Assembly (NCBI GenBank): GCA_018267515.1
Contig: JAFDYJ010000003.1
Span: 1-64,000 of the forward strand
Source of the DNA: Bacteroidota bacterium
GTDB lineage: Bacteria; Bacteroidota; Bacteroidia; Chitinophagales; Chitinophagaceae
DNA: 64,000 nt
Direction of reading: 5' to 3'
Under the pieces are notes generated by a model. That model did not search any database. It saw nothing but the letters and a program-made list of their open reading frames with translations, and had not been told where the DNA came from. This document shows positions 56,132 through 64,000 of the stretch, piece by piece. The first letter of the stretch is position 1. Each line of letters opens with the position of its first letter. A program made the translations under genes and the position numbers.

Positions 56132-57330
56132 AAACTTCAAATAATGGAAATTCCGTTGTGTATTTAGGATATCAGTTTTTCCCATATGGCCTGGCTGAAG
56201 TGCAGAAGATTATCCTGATTTCAAAGAGCCTTAAGCTTGCCGGTAGCTCGGTGACTGTCATTTGCAGAAATGGAATTCATGAAAAATCACAACGCCCGGG
56301 TCTTGAAGCTGTTGGTGAATTTAATGGTATAGGATATAATTATGCTTCCGGGAGTTGTTATAGAAATAAAAATTTTTTTAAAAGAAGATATTTTGAACTG
56401 AAGGGAAAATTAAAGGAGATGCTCCTTCTAAGGAAAATGAAGAAAAAGGGTGAATTAGACTTTGCTATTTTATCTACCAGGAGATTTAGCTCCGTGCTTT
56501 ATTATGTACTGTTGTCAAAATTATTGAGATTTAAGACGATTTTGAATTATGTGGAATATTACACTGCGTTTCATAAAAAAAAATCCCAATATCGTCAACG
56601 AATCAATGATAAAATGTTTGATAAGTATGCTCCCCGTATTGTGGATACAAATTTTCTCATAAGTGAGTTTTTGAGTGAGCATGTTTCAAGAATGGCACCC
56701 CGGAAAAGGAATTTGAAAATTCCAAACTTAACTGATTTTGAAAAATATGCAGGGATTACATCTACCGAGTGCGAGTCCTATTTTTTATTCTGTGGAGATG
56801 CAAGCTATAAAGAAATTGTTTATTTTATTATTGATTCCTATTCTTTGGTGAATGCGGGTACGCCTTATTATTTATATCTTGTTGTAAGTGGAAGAGATAA
56901 GGATATTGAAGACGTAAAGGTTTATGCGGCAAAAAATTGTAATAATCAATATGTAAAGATATTTTCAAGATTGTCAGAAAATAAACTGTATTCGTTGTAT
57001 AAAAATGCTAAGGCACTACTGATCCCTTTGAGACCAACTATTCAGGATGCAGCGAGATTCCCACATAAAACGGGTGAATATCTCGCTTCCGGAAATCCTG
57101 TAATATCTACGAATTATGGAGAGATGAAATTTTATTTTAAAGATAAAGAAGACATGTTATTGGCTGAGAATTATGATATAAAGTTGTTTGCAGAAAGAAT
57201 GCAATTTATTATTGACTTTCCTGATAAATCCAAATTGATTGGTATGAAAGGAAAAGAAAAAGCTGCAGATTTATTTGAGTATAAGTTTCAATCTCAGAAG
57301 ATAAACGATTTTTTGAAATCTCTTAAATGA
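56110..57330 (+). CDS. Glycosyltransferase, GT4-like
   Basis: A 406-residue GT-B fold protein. It begins near VVYLGYQFFPYGLAEVQKI, a Gly-rich acceptor loop, and ends with FLFCGDASYKEIVYFI and LIPLRPTIQDAARFPHKTGEYLASGNPVIS (split at about 20), resembling the donor-binding C-domain of family 4. The classical EX7E motif is not clean; HKTGEYLASGNPVI is the nearest. Its ATG at 56110 lies in the end of the previous gene; a second Met at 56128 is also possible. It is one of four transferases that set the repeat unit. Confidence 0.83.
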   Translation: MGNRYAMKTSNNGNSVVYLGYQFFPYGLAEVQKIILISKSLKLAGSSVTVICRNGIHEKSQRPGLEAVGEFNGIGYNYASGSCYRNKNFFKRRYFELKGKLKEMLLLRKMKKKGELDFAILSTRRFSSVLYYVLLSKLLRFKTILNYVEYYTAFHKKKSQYRQRINDKMFDKYAPRIVDTNFLISEFLSEHVSRMAPRKRNLKIPNLTDFEKYAGITSTECESYFLFCGDASYKEIVYFIIDSYSLVNAGTPYYLYLVVSGRDKDIEDVKVYAAKNCNNQYVKIFSRLSENKLYSLYKNAKALLIPLRPTIQDAARFPHKTGEYLASGNPVISTNYGEMKFYFKDKEDMLLAENYDIKLFAERMQFIIDFPDKSKLIGMKGKEKAADLFEYKFQSQKINDFLKSLK

Positions 57331-57398
57331 TCATTTTTAGGTTTCACAATATTTCAAATTTTCAAATTTAAATTTATTAACTAAAAGTAAAGGACTTT

Positions 57399-58373
57399 AT
57401 GAGTAAAATTAAAAATGCAATTGTATGTGGTGCCGGAGGTTTCATCGGAGGCCACCTGGTAAAAAAGTTAAAAGAAGAAGGATATTGGGTCAGAGGAATT
57501 GATCTTAAAAGGAATGAATACGGAAATGAACATGCAGATGACTTCATCATTGGTGATTTAAGAGACCCTGTTGTCTGTGAAAATTTATTTGACAGAAATA
57601 TTGAGGAAGTATATCAATTGGCGGCTGATATGGGTGGTGCCGGTTATATTTTCACAGGTGAACATGATGCACAGGTAATGCATAATTCAGCAACTATTAA
57701 TTTAAATATGGCTGAATCAAGCAGAAAACATGGAGTGAATAAAATATTTTATTCATCTTCAGCATGTATGTACCCGGCTTATAACCAGGAAGACCCTGAT
57801 AACCCACAATGCTCAGAAGATTCTGCCTATCCCGCTGCTCCCGATAGCGAATACGGCTGGGAAAAATTGTTTAGTGAAAGGTTATATCTTTCTTATAATC
57901 GCAACTATGGATTGAATGTTCGCATAGCCAGGTTCCATAACATTTTCGGACCTCTTGGTACCTGGGATGGAGGTAAGGAAAAAGCACCGGCAGCAATATG
58001 CAGAAAAGTCGCTCAGGCTAAAGATGGAGGTGAAATTGAGGTGTGGGGTGATGGTAAGCAGACTCGTTCTTTCCTGTATATTGATGAATGTGTAGATGGG
58101 GTGAGGCGATTAATGAAAAGTGAATTCACCGGCCCTGTTAATATTGGTTCAGATGAAATGATATCAATTAATGACCTGGTAAAAATGGTGGCAGGTGTTG
58201 CTGCAAAAAAGATTACTATAAAAAACATACCGGGTCCTACAGGCGTTAGGGGAAGAAATTCTGATAATCAGTTAATATATGAAAAGCTTGGTTGGAAACC
58301 GTCACTACCTCTTGTAGATGGAATTTCCAGGACTTATAGCTGGATTAAATCACAAGTTGATCTTAGCAGGTAA
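57399..58373 (+). CDS. GDP-mannose 3,5-epimerase-like enzyme
   Basis: A 324-residue extended SDR protein. The cofactor loop is VCGAGGFIGGHLVKKL; the active-site region has SSSACMYPAYNQEDPD, YGWEKLFSERLYLSYN (YxxxK), and ARFHNIFGPLGTWDGGKEKAPAA. The last, with CRKVAQAKDGGEIEVWGDG, is very close in layout to the plant GDP-mannose 3,5-epimerase that makes GDP-L-galactose for vitamin C. It shares its substrate with Gmd. I infer L-galactose (or L-gulose) in the polymer. The Cys of SACMYP is in place as the acid/base seen in that family. Confidence 0.88.
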   Translation: MSKIKNAIVCGAGGFIGGHLVKKLKEEGYWVRGIDLKRNEYGNEHADDFIIGDLRDPVVCENLFDRNIEEVYQLAADMGGAGYIFTGEHDAQVMHNSATINLNMAESSRKHGVNKIFYSSSACMYPAYNQEDPDNPQCSEDSAYPAAPDSEYGWEKLFSERLYLSYNRNYGLNVRIARFHNIFGPLGTWDGGKEKAPAAICRKVAQAKDGGEIEVWGDGKQTRSFLYIDECVDGVRRLMKSEFTGPVNIGSDEMISINDLVKMVAGVAAKKITIKNIPGPTGVRGRNSDNQLIYEKLGWKPSLPLVDGISRTYSWIKSQVDLSR

Positions 58374-58441
58374 TACAGATGATCTCATTTAAGTTTCTGG
58401 TAATACTTAATTCCTGTTGGTAATAAAGCTTACTTCCTTAC

Positions 58442-59419
58442 ATGAAATTTATTTTGACTATAGATACCGAGGCAGATAACCAATGGAATCATGGTTGCGA
58501 TCTTACCGTTAAAAACATCAAATCAATACCACGTCTTCAGGATTTATGCAACCAATATGAGGTAAAACCAACTTATCTTATAACTTCTGAAGTCAGCGAT
58601 GATGGCTATGCTCGGGAGTTGTTTAAGGAATATTTAAATTTAAACCTGGCAGAGATTGGGGCTCATTTGCACAGCTGGACCACACCTCCTTTTTTGGACA
58701 AAGAAGGTTTCAGATTCAACGATGTGAATCATGCATTTTTATCAGAATTTCCGAATGAATTAATAAGTGCAAAGGTTAAAAACCTTACTGAGCAAATTGA
58801 GTATTCAATAGGGATAAGGCCTGTTTCTTTTCGTTCAGGCAGATATGGTTTTAATGACGAAGTAGCCAAAGCTCTAATCGATAATTTTTATTTAGTAGAT
58901 TCCTCTGTTACCCCTTTTACAAGCTGGTCTTTACGGCGTGGGCTTCCCGGTGGGATTGGGGGCCCCGATTTTATCAATAAAACCCCCACGCCCTTTAAAT
59001 ATCAGTTTAATAATGGGTCGTTACTTGAAATACCTACAACCATATTGCCAACTCGTTACCCATTGAATATTAATATGAAATTTGCCAGGTATTATTTTCA
59101 AAATGTGGATCACAATATTTTATTAAAGGCACTAAGAAAGTTTTGGTTTCACCGTCAACCGTTAGCCTTAAGACCATTTGAATGGATGAACCAAAAATTG
59201 TTTGAAAAAATAATCGGGGAAGCGAAAATGATGAAACTCCCATACATTGTTATGCTATTTCATTCCAGTGAGTTAATGGCGGGAGGCTCTATTTATTGGC
59301 GTGACGGTAAAGCAGTTGACAGGTTATTTGGTTTATTAGAGGAATTTTATATACTCCTGAAAAAAATGGGTATTGAGTCTGTTACTCTTAAAGAAGCAGC
59401 ATTGAGTTTTGAAAAATGA
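58442..59419 (+). CDS. Polysaccharide deacetylase-family protein
   Basis: A 325-residue NodB-type carbohydrate esterase-like protein without a signal peptide. The first motif TIDTEADN gives the metal Asp, GAHLHSWTTPPF gives the HxxxH-like His pair, and FRSGRYGFND is the third motif. It probably removes acetyl groups from a sugar or a lipid-linked intermediate in the cytoplasm, or is a structural relative. Its stop overlaps the next transferase by 4 bases (ATGA). Confidence 0.82.
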   Translation: MKFILTIDTEADNQWNHGCDLTVKNIKSIPRLQDLCNQYEVKPTYLITSEVSDDGYARELFKEYLNLNLAEIGAHLHSWTTPPFLDKEGFRFNDVNHAFLSEFPNELISAKVKNLTEQIEYSIGIRPVSFRSGRYGFNDEVAKALIDNFYLVDSSVTPFTSWSLRRGLPGGIGGPDFINKTPTPFKYQFNNGSLLEIPTTILPTRYPLNINMKFARYYFQNVDHNILLKALRKFWFHRQPLALRPFEWMNQKLFEKIIGEAKMMKLPYIVMLFHSSELMAGGSIYWRDGKAVDRLFGLLEEFYILLKKMGIESVTLKEAALSFEK

Positions 59420-60540
59420 AATTTTGTTTTTGGGGAAATATTTCAGGAGCGTTGCAAGGCCGTAATCCCGGGGGCGGCGAATTACAAATTGCGTATTTAG
59501 CTAAGGCCTTGGCTTTAAAAGGGCATGAAGTGGTGATTGTGGATCCTTATTCGAAAAATAGTTTCATTACTGAGGAAGGTGTAAAGTTGATTAATGTTCC
59601 AGGCTGGAACAAAGGAATAAAGGGTCTTAGGTTATTTTTTAATCGTATTCCTTCTTTATGGAGAACATTAGTTGCACAAAAAGCAGATTATTATTATGTC
59701 CGGATGAGATCTTATCTGCATATTCTTCCCTTTTTGGCAGCTAAAAAAAATAAAGGGAAATTTATTACAGGAATTGCCAGTGATATAGATGTGATGAGTT
59801 TTAAAAAAAAGTATAAGTATTCCTATAAAGGTAATTTCAGTTTTTTAAGAGTCATTTTTATTAATATTCCAAATGACTTTGTTTTCAGGAGCCTCTTACG
59901 AAAATCTGATAAGGTAATTCTCCAGCACTCCGGTCAGCAATTCGGATCTCTTAAACTTCAAAAAAGACAGTCAGTTTTTCCTAACATTATTAAGTTTAAC
60001 GATTCGTCAGCAATCAACAAAAGATGTTCAGGAGGTTATTATTTATATGTAGGTAGTATAACAGTGCTAAAAGGGGCAGATAATCTTCTTAATCTGGTCA
60101 ATTTAGTTAATGATTCAATTCCATTCCGTATTGTTGGGTTGCCCCTGGGTAATAAACCAGTGAAAATATATCAGAAACTCAGAGATAGAAGAAATGTTGA
60201 GTTATTAGGTCGGAAAGATCATAAAGAGACACTTGAATTGATTTCAGGGGCTAAAGCATTAATAAATACATCTTACTATGAAGGGTTCTCTAATGTTTTC
60301 TTAGAAGCCTGGTCTCTTGGTGTACCGGTTATATCCTTAAGCGTGGATCCTGGAAATATTTTAGAAGAATTTGGACTGGGAGTTAATTGCAGAGGGAATT
60401 TATCCAGGATGAAAGAGGCGATTGAATCAGACGAGACAGCAAAGTTGAATACAAATAATTTGTTCTCATACTTATCCCGGTTTCACAATTTTAACTCTTC
60501 AGCGGATAGGTTTATTAAAATTTTAAATTCTTCTTCTTAG
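59416..60540 (+). CDS. Glycosyltransferase family 4
   Basis: A 374-residue GT-B transferase. The acceptor loop has NPGGGELQIAYLAKALALKG at the N-terminus, and the C-terminal domain has YYLYVGSITVLKGADNLL and the EX7E-type SYYEGFSNVFLEAWSLGVPV (both Glu of EGFSNVFLE present). It adds a sugar from an NDP donor to the growing oligosaccharide. It is coupled by a 4-base overlap to the deacetylase-like gene upstream, and asnB follows 9 bases on. Confidence 0.9.
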   Translation: MKFCFWGNISGALQGRNPGGGELQIAYLAKALALKGHEVVIVDPYSKNSFITEEGVKLINVPGWNKGIKGLRLFFNRIPSLWRTLVAQKADYYYVRMRSYLHILPFLAAKKNKGKFITGIASDIDVMSFKKKYKYSYKGNFSFLRVIFINIPNDFVFRSLLRKSDKVILQHSGQQFGSLKLQKRQSVFPNIIKFNDSSAINKRCSGGYYLYVGSITVLKGADNLLNLVNLVNDSIPFRIVGLPLGNKPVKIYQKLRDRRNVELLGRKDHKETLELISGAKALINTSYYEGFSNVFLEAWSLGVPVISLSVDPGNILEEFGLGVNCRGNLSRMKEAIESDETAKLNTNNLFSYLSRFHNFNSSADRFIKILNSSS

Positions 60541-60549
60541 CAATCTTTT

Positions 60550-62421
60550 ATGTGTGGAATAACCGGCATTATTAATTTTAATAGGGAGAGAAAAATTAAC
60601 CCGGAAACTCTGAGGAGTATGGCCGGGGCAATTGTTCATCGTGGACCTGATGATGAAGGATTTTATATAAACAATAATATCGGGTTAGGTTTCCGGCGGT
60701 TGAGTATTATTGATCTAAGTACCGGGCATCAACCATTATCCAACGAAAATGAAAGCATATGGATTATTTTCAATGGTGAAATATATAATTATAAAGAACT
60801 GCAGAAAGATCTTATCCGGCAAGGGCATATATTCAGAACCCAATCCGATACTGAAACAATCGTTCATTTATATGAACAATATGGAACTGATTGTTTGAAA
60901 TATTTGCGTGGAATGTTTGCTTTTGCTATCTGGGATAGCAATAAAAATCAGCTTTTCTGTGCAAGAGATCGTTTTGGAATAAAGCCATTTTATTATTATT
61001 TGGATAGTGAGCGAATGGTTTTTGGTTCTGAGATAAAGGCTTTATTGAAAAGTGATGATATTGACAGAACTTTATCTCCTGAAGCTATCGACTCATATTT
61101 CGCTTTTGGATATATTACATCTGATCTTTCCATATACAAGGAAATCAAAAAACTTCAGCCGGCACATTATATTTTACTTTCTCTTAATGATAACGCAAGT
61201 TTTAAAATAGAATCTTATTGGAATATAAAATTTGAACCGGATTTTTCAAAAAATGAAATGCAGTGGGAAGAGGAAATTCAGAATTGTCTATCAGAAACAG
61301 TGAAAATGCACATGATTTCAGATGTTCCATTGGGAGCTTTCCTTAGTGGCGGTATAGATTCCGGGTCTGTTGTTTCAATGATGGCGAAAAACTCAACTCG
61401 ACCGATTAAAACATTTTCAATTGGGTTTAAAGACGAACGGGATAGTGAATTGAAGTATGCCCGGGAACTTGCAAAAAAATATAATTGTGAACATCATGAA
61501 CAGATTGTTGAGCCTAAATCGGTTGAACTAATACCTGATTTGGTAAAAGCTTATGATGAGCCATTCGGAGACCCTTCTGCTGTACCAACCTATTATGTGT
61601 CAAAATTGGCACGTGAATTTGTAACAGTTGCACTGTCAGGTGATGGAGGTGATGAATTATTTGCAGGGTATAACAGTTATTCGAGATTTCAGAATATATA
61701 TAATAAGCCGTACAACTTTAACATAGCCGGGCTTAATAATTTGTTATGGGGAAGTTTGTTTAACGTAATGCCTCACAATATGAAGGGGAAAAGTCTCGCT
61801 TATATTTTATCAAAAAGCAGGAAGCATGGTTTTGCATACATGAATGAGTGGACTGAAAATGAAAGAAAAAAGTATTTAAGACTCAATTCTAATACCGGCA
61901 ATGTAAAAGAATCATCAGAACATTATAAGGTAAAAATTCTTAAAACGCTAAATGGTACAGATTATGTAACAGCAATGCAATATCTGGATATGAAGACTTA
62001 TATGGTTGATGATATACTGACGAAAGTTGACAGGGCCAGTATGTTAAATTCATTAGAAGTACGGGTTCCATTATTAGATCACAAATTTGCCGAGCTTACT
62101 TTTAAAATCCCATCTGGTTTAAAAGTTAAAGCTGCTCAGAAAAAGTATATTTTCAGAAAAGCAATGTCAGGCTATTTGCCGGCCAGCTTTTTTAATCTTC
62201 CAAAAAAAGGATTTTCAGCGCCTATTTCTGCCTGGTTCAAAGGGGATTTAAAGAACTATATAGGGGATACATTATTAGCGAATAATCCCCGATTTTCAGG
62301 GTACCTTGATAAAAATCATGTCAAAAGAATTGTGCTTAGTAACCAAAAAGCAAGATGCGATTCAGGATCCAAGGTCTGGGCGTTGTTGATGTTTGAAGAA
62401 TGGTTGAAGCAAAACGGTTAA
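60550..62421 (+). CDS. asnB: Asparagine synthase (glutamine-hydrolysing), polysaccharide-type
   Basis: A 623-residue two-domain amidotransferase. The N-terminal Ntn glutaminase has Cys2 as nucleophile (MCGITGIINF) and RGPDDEG and FNGEIYNYKEL motifs. The synthetase domain has the ATP PP-loop FLSGGIDSGSV (about residues 263-273), FSIGF and LSGDGGDELFAGY. Family members make asparagine or, in sugar loci, amidate uronic acids. Being inside the polysaccharide operon, followed by a nucleotide-sugar epimerase, points to the second role, but that is inference. The next gene overlaps its end. Confidence 0.92.
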   Translation: MCGITGIINFNRERKINPETLRSMAGAIVHRGPDDEGFYINNNIGLGFRRLSIIDLSTGHQPLSNENESIWIIFNGEIYNYKELQKDLIRQGHIFRTQSDTETIVHLYEQYGTDCLKYLRGMFAFAIWDSNKNQLFCARDRFGIKPFYYYLDSERMVFGSEIKALLKSDDIDRTLSPEAIDSYFAFGYITSDLSIYKEIKKLQPAHYILLSLNDNASFKIESYWNIKFEPDFSKNEMQWEEEIQNCLSETVKMHMISDVPLGAFLSGGIDSGSVVSMMAKNSTRPIKTFSIGFKDERDSELKYARELAKKYNCEHHEQIVEPKSVELIPDLVKAYDEPFGDPSAVPTYYVSKLAREFVTVALSGDGGDELFAGYNSYSRFQNIYNKPYNFNIAGLNNLLWGSLFNVMPHNMKGKSLAYILSKSRKHGFAYMNEWTENERKKYLRLNSNTGNVKESSEHYKVKILKTLNGTDYVTAMQYLDMKTYMVDDILTKVDRASMLNSLEVRVPLLDHKFAELTFKIPSGLKVKAAQKKYIFRKAMSGYLPASFFNLPKKGFSAPISAWFKGDLKNYIGDTLLANNPRFSGYLDKNHVKRIVLSNQKARCDSGSKVWALLMFEEWLKQNG

Positions 62422-63524
62422 CTGTGAAGATATTATTTTTTATAAATGGTTTATCGGCAGGAGGGAAAGAAAGGCGATTGGTCGAACTCATGAAAGGACT
62501 TAATACTAATCCATCTGTTCATTTTGAGCTGGTAGTAATGAGCCGGGATATTCATTATAAAGAAGTGTTTAATTTGAATACACAAATTCATTTTTTGATA
62601 CGTAATTCAAGAAGAGATATTTCCATATTTAAAAGACTATATGTCCTTTGCAAAAGAATAAGGCCTGACATTCTTCATTGCTGGGATAGTATGACAGCTT
62701 TATATGCTGCACCTGTTTGTAAATTATTGAAAATAAAATTGGTTAATGGGAGTGTTATCGAGACTCCAGTGCAGCAGAATATTTTTAATAAATATTGGTT
62801 GCGGGCACGTTTGGCATTTCCCTTTTCAAATGTTATAATTGGAAATTCTGAAGCCGGATTAAGAGCTTATCGTGCACCAAGAAAAAAGAGTAAATGCTTT
62901 TATAATGGATTTAATTTCCAGAGAATTGAAAATATTAATCAATCTGTAACGAAAGAAAGTTTGAAAATTAATACATCGTATTTAGTTATTATGGTAGGTG
63001 CATTTAGCAATAGAAAAGATTATAGCTGCTATATTTCAGCAGCAACAAAATTATGTACAATAAGAAATGACGTTACCTTTATTGCTTTGGGAGATGGTGA
63101 AACATTCAATTCAGTTTTAAGTAAGATTCCTGAAGCTTTTAAAGATAGAATCCGGTTACTGGGGAAACAATCCAATGTTGAGTCCTTTATTGCTATTAGT
63201 GATATTTGTGTGTTAGCCACAAATTCAAAAGTTCATGGAGAAGGAATTTCTAATTCCATTTTAGAATATATGGCTTTAGCTAAGCCGGTTGTTGCTACAG
63301 AAGGAGGAGGTACTAATGAAATTGTAGTTGATGGTAAAACAGGGTTCCTGGTGAAAGCTTCTGATGCTCAGGATCTTTCAGATAAAATAAATGTTCTTTT
63401 GGATAACGATTCTTTACGATTCAGTATGGGACATGCCGGGAAAGAACGTATTCTTCAGCATTTTTCAATTAACGAAATGGTTGGAAAATATTTTTCTTTA
63501 TATGTTGAGTTATGTAAACATTGA
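62400..63524 (+). CDS. Glycosyltransferase family 4
   Basis: A 374-residue GT-B transferase. The N-terminal acceptor loop is FFINGLSAGGKERRLVELM; the donor domain has VGAFSNRKDYSCYISAA and the EX7E-type HGEGISNSILEYMALAKPVV with NEIVVDGKTGFLV. The ATG at 62400 overlaps asnB by 22 bases; a GTG at 62424, 3 bases past the asnB stop, would give MKILFFINGL, the more typical family start. Either way it is translationally coupled to asnB. Confidence 0.9.
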   Translation: MVEAKRLTVKILFFINGLSAGGKERRLVELMKGLNTNPSVHFELVVMSRDIHYKEVFNLNTQIHFLIRNSRRDISIFKRLYVLCKRIRPDILHCWDSMTALYAAPVCKLLKIKLVNGSVIETPVQQNIFNKYWLRARLAFPFSNVIIGNSEAGLRAYRAPRKKSKCFYNGFNFQRIENINQSVTKESLKINTSYLVIMVGAFSNRKDYSCYISAATKLCTIRNDVTFIALGDGETFNSVLSKIPEAFKDRIRLLGKQSNVESFIAISDICVLATNSKVHGEGISNSILEYMALAKPVVATEGGGTNEIVVDGKTGFLVKASDAQDLSDKINVLLDNDSLRFSMGHAGKERILQHFSINEMVGKYFSLYVELCKH

Positions 63525-63637
63525 AATTAAGCTCTGATTAAATGGTTTACTTTAAAAAATATGATTTCTTGTTCCTGATTTCTGCAGTTTCAATGTTACA
63601 CTAATGATTTTAACAGAAAGAAAAAATTAACTTTCTT

Positions 63638-64000
63638 ATGAATTTACTTTTGACTGGAGTTGCCGGGTTTATTGGCTCTCATCTTGCAGAAAGGTTAATT
63701 GCCGATGGTCACACTATTGTGGGGGTTGATAATTTTGATTCATTTTATTCCCGTAGTTTCAAAAATGAAAACCTAAAATTATTGAAGGCCTCTTCTTCCT
63801 TTTCATTTTATGAAGCAGATATCAGAAATAATTTATTGATACAAGATATTTTCTTAAAAAACAAGATTGATTTAGTTGTGCATTTAGCGGCAAAGGCAGG
63901 TGTCAGGCCTTCTATGTTGCATGTGGCTGAGTATTATGAAGTAAATCTGGCAGGAACAATCAATCTTTTAGAAAATATGAGGCAAAATAATATTACTAAT
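63638..64000 (+). CDS. NAD-dependent nucleotide-sugar epimerase/dehydratase (partial)
   Basis: The first 121 residues of an extended SDR enzyme that runs off the right edge. It starts at the ATG at 63638 with NLLLTGVAGFIGSHLAERL, a Gly-rich NAD loop, then GVDNFDSFYSRSFKNENLKLL and VVHLAAKAGVRPSMLH. This arrangement (DNFDSFY, then AAKAGVR) is typical of UDP-glucuronate 4-epimerases, which make UDP-galacturonate, rather than UDP-glucose 4-epimerase. The catalytic YxxxK lies beyond the window, so the assignment is not final. If correct, it fits amidation of uronic acids by the AsnB-type protein. Confidence 0.85.
   Translation, partial: MNLLLTGVAGFIGSHLAERLIADGHTIVGVDNFDSFYSRSFKNENLKLLKASSSFSFYEADIRNNLLIQDIFLKNKIDLVVHLAAKAGVRPSMLHVAEYYEVNLAGTINLLENMRQNNITN

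Noticed and set aside
45047..64000. A defence island or mobile element hidden among the sugar genes
   Set aside because: Every gene in this stretch has a clear role in polysaccharide synthesis or export, and no integrase, transposase, nuclease or terminal repeat was seen.

Overview
The window reads as chromosomal DNA from a member of the Bacteroidota, probably Chitinophagales or Sphingobacteriales-like, although no rRNA or other marker fixes the genus. The signs are low GC, genes without clear Shine-Dalgarno sequences, several TAnnTTTG-type promoter elements, a three-gene SdhCAB succinate dehydrogenase, a long (1111-residue) SecA, an UpxY-type antiterminator, and a giant surface protein with a type IX secretion (T9SS) C-terminal sorting domain.

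Bases 1-13,700 hold housekeeping genes in both directions: the end of an acyl-CoA dehydrogenase, a YggS-type PLP protein, an S9 peptidase, an MtfA-like zinc peptidase, class I fructose-bisphosphate aldolase, a cystathionine beta-synthase-like enzyme, an ECF sigma factor with its putative membrane anti-sigma partner, an S41 processing protease, and a BadF-type sugar kinase next to MurQ (cell-wall sugar recycling). Bases 13,700-19,300 hold a threonine operon (thrA-thrB-thrC plus one unknown gene), preceded by what looks like a Thr-codon attenuator. Bases 19,400-23,200 hold sdhCAB. Next come a large outer-membrane-type protein (23,307-26,795), secA on the other strand, a lipoprotein, a lone atpG, scpB, lysA, a thioredoxin-like protein, a DUF4442 protein and an MBL/beta-CASP hydrolase (to 36,936). 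Many convergent gene pairs are separated by clear hairpin terminators, including a perfect 36-bp palindrome.

Bases 37,193-43,957 encode one 2254-residue protein on the minus strand: signal peptide, parallel beta-helix region, 16 PKD-like repeats, T9SS sorting domain. A gene-free stretch of about 1.1 kb separates it from a divergent polysaccharide locus that fills the rest of the window (45,047-64,000) and runs off the end. That locus has export genes (Wza-like lipoprotein, Wzc-like tyrosine kinase), the UpxY regulator, GDP-fucose synthesis (fcl, gmd), a Wzm/Wzt ABC transporter, an acetyltransferase, a Wzy/WaaL-like membrane protein, four glycosyltransferases, a GDP-mannose 3,5-epimerase homologue, a polysaccharide deacetylase, an asparagine-synthase-type amidotransferase and the start of a nucleotide-sugar epimerase. 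Together these would make and export a complex polymer likely containing L-fucose and possibly L-galactose, acetyl groups and amidated sugars.

I saw no rRNA, tRNA, CRISPR array, insertion sequence, phage gene or defence system. The most unusual points are the mixed export machinery of the polysaccharide locus, the threonine leader without an ATG, the giant repeat protein beside the locus, and several short-repeat spacers.
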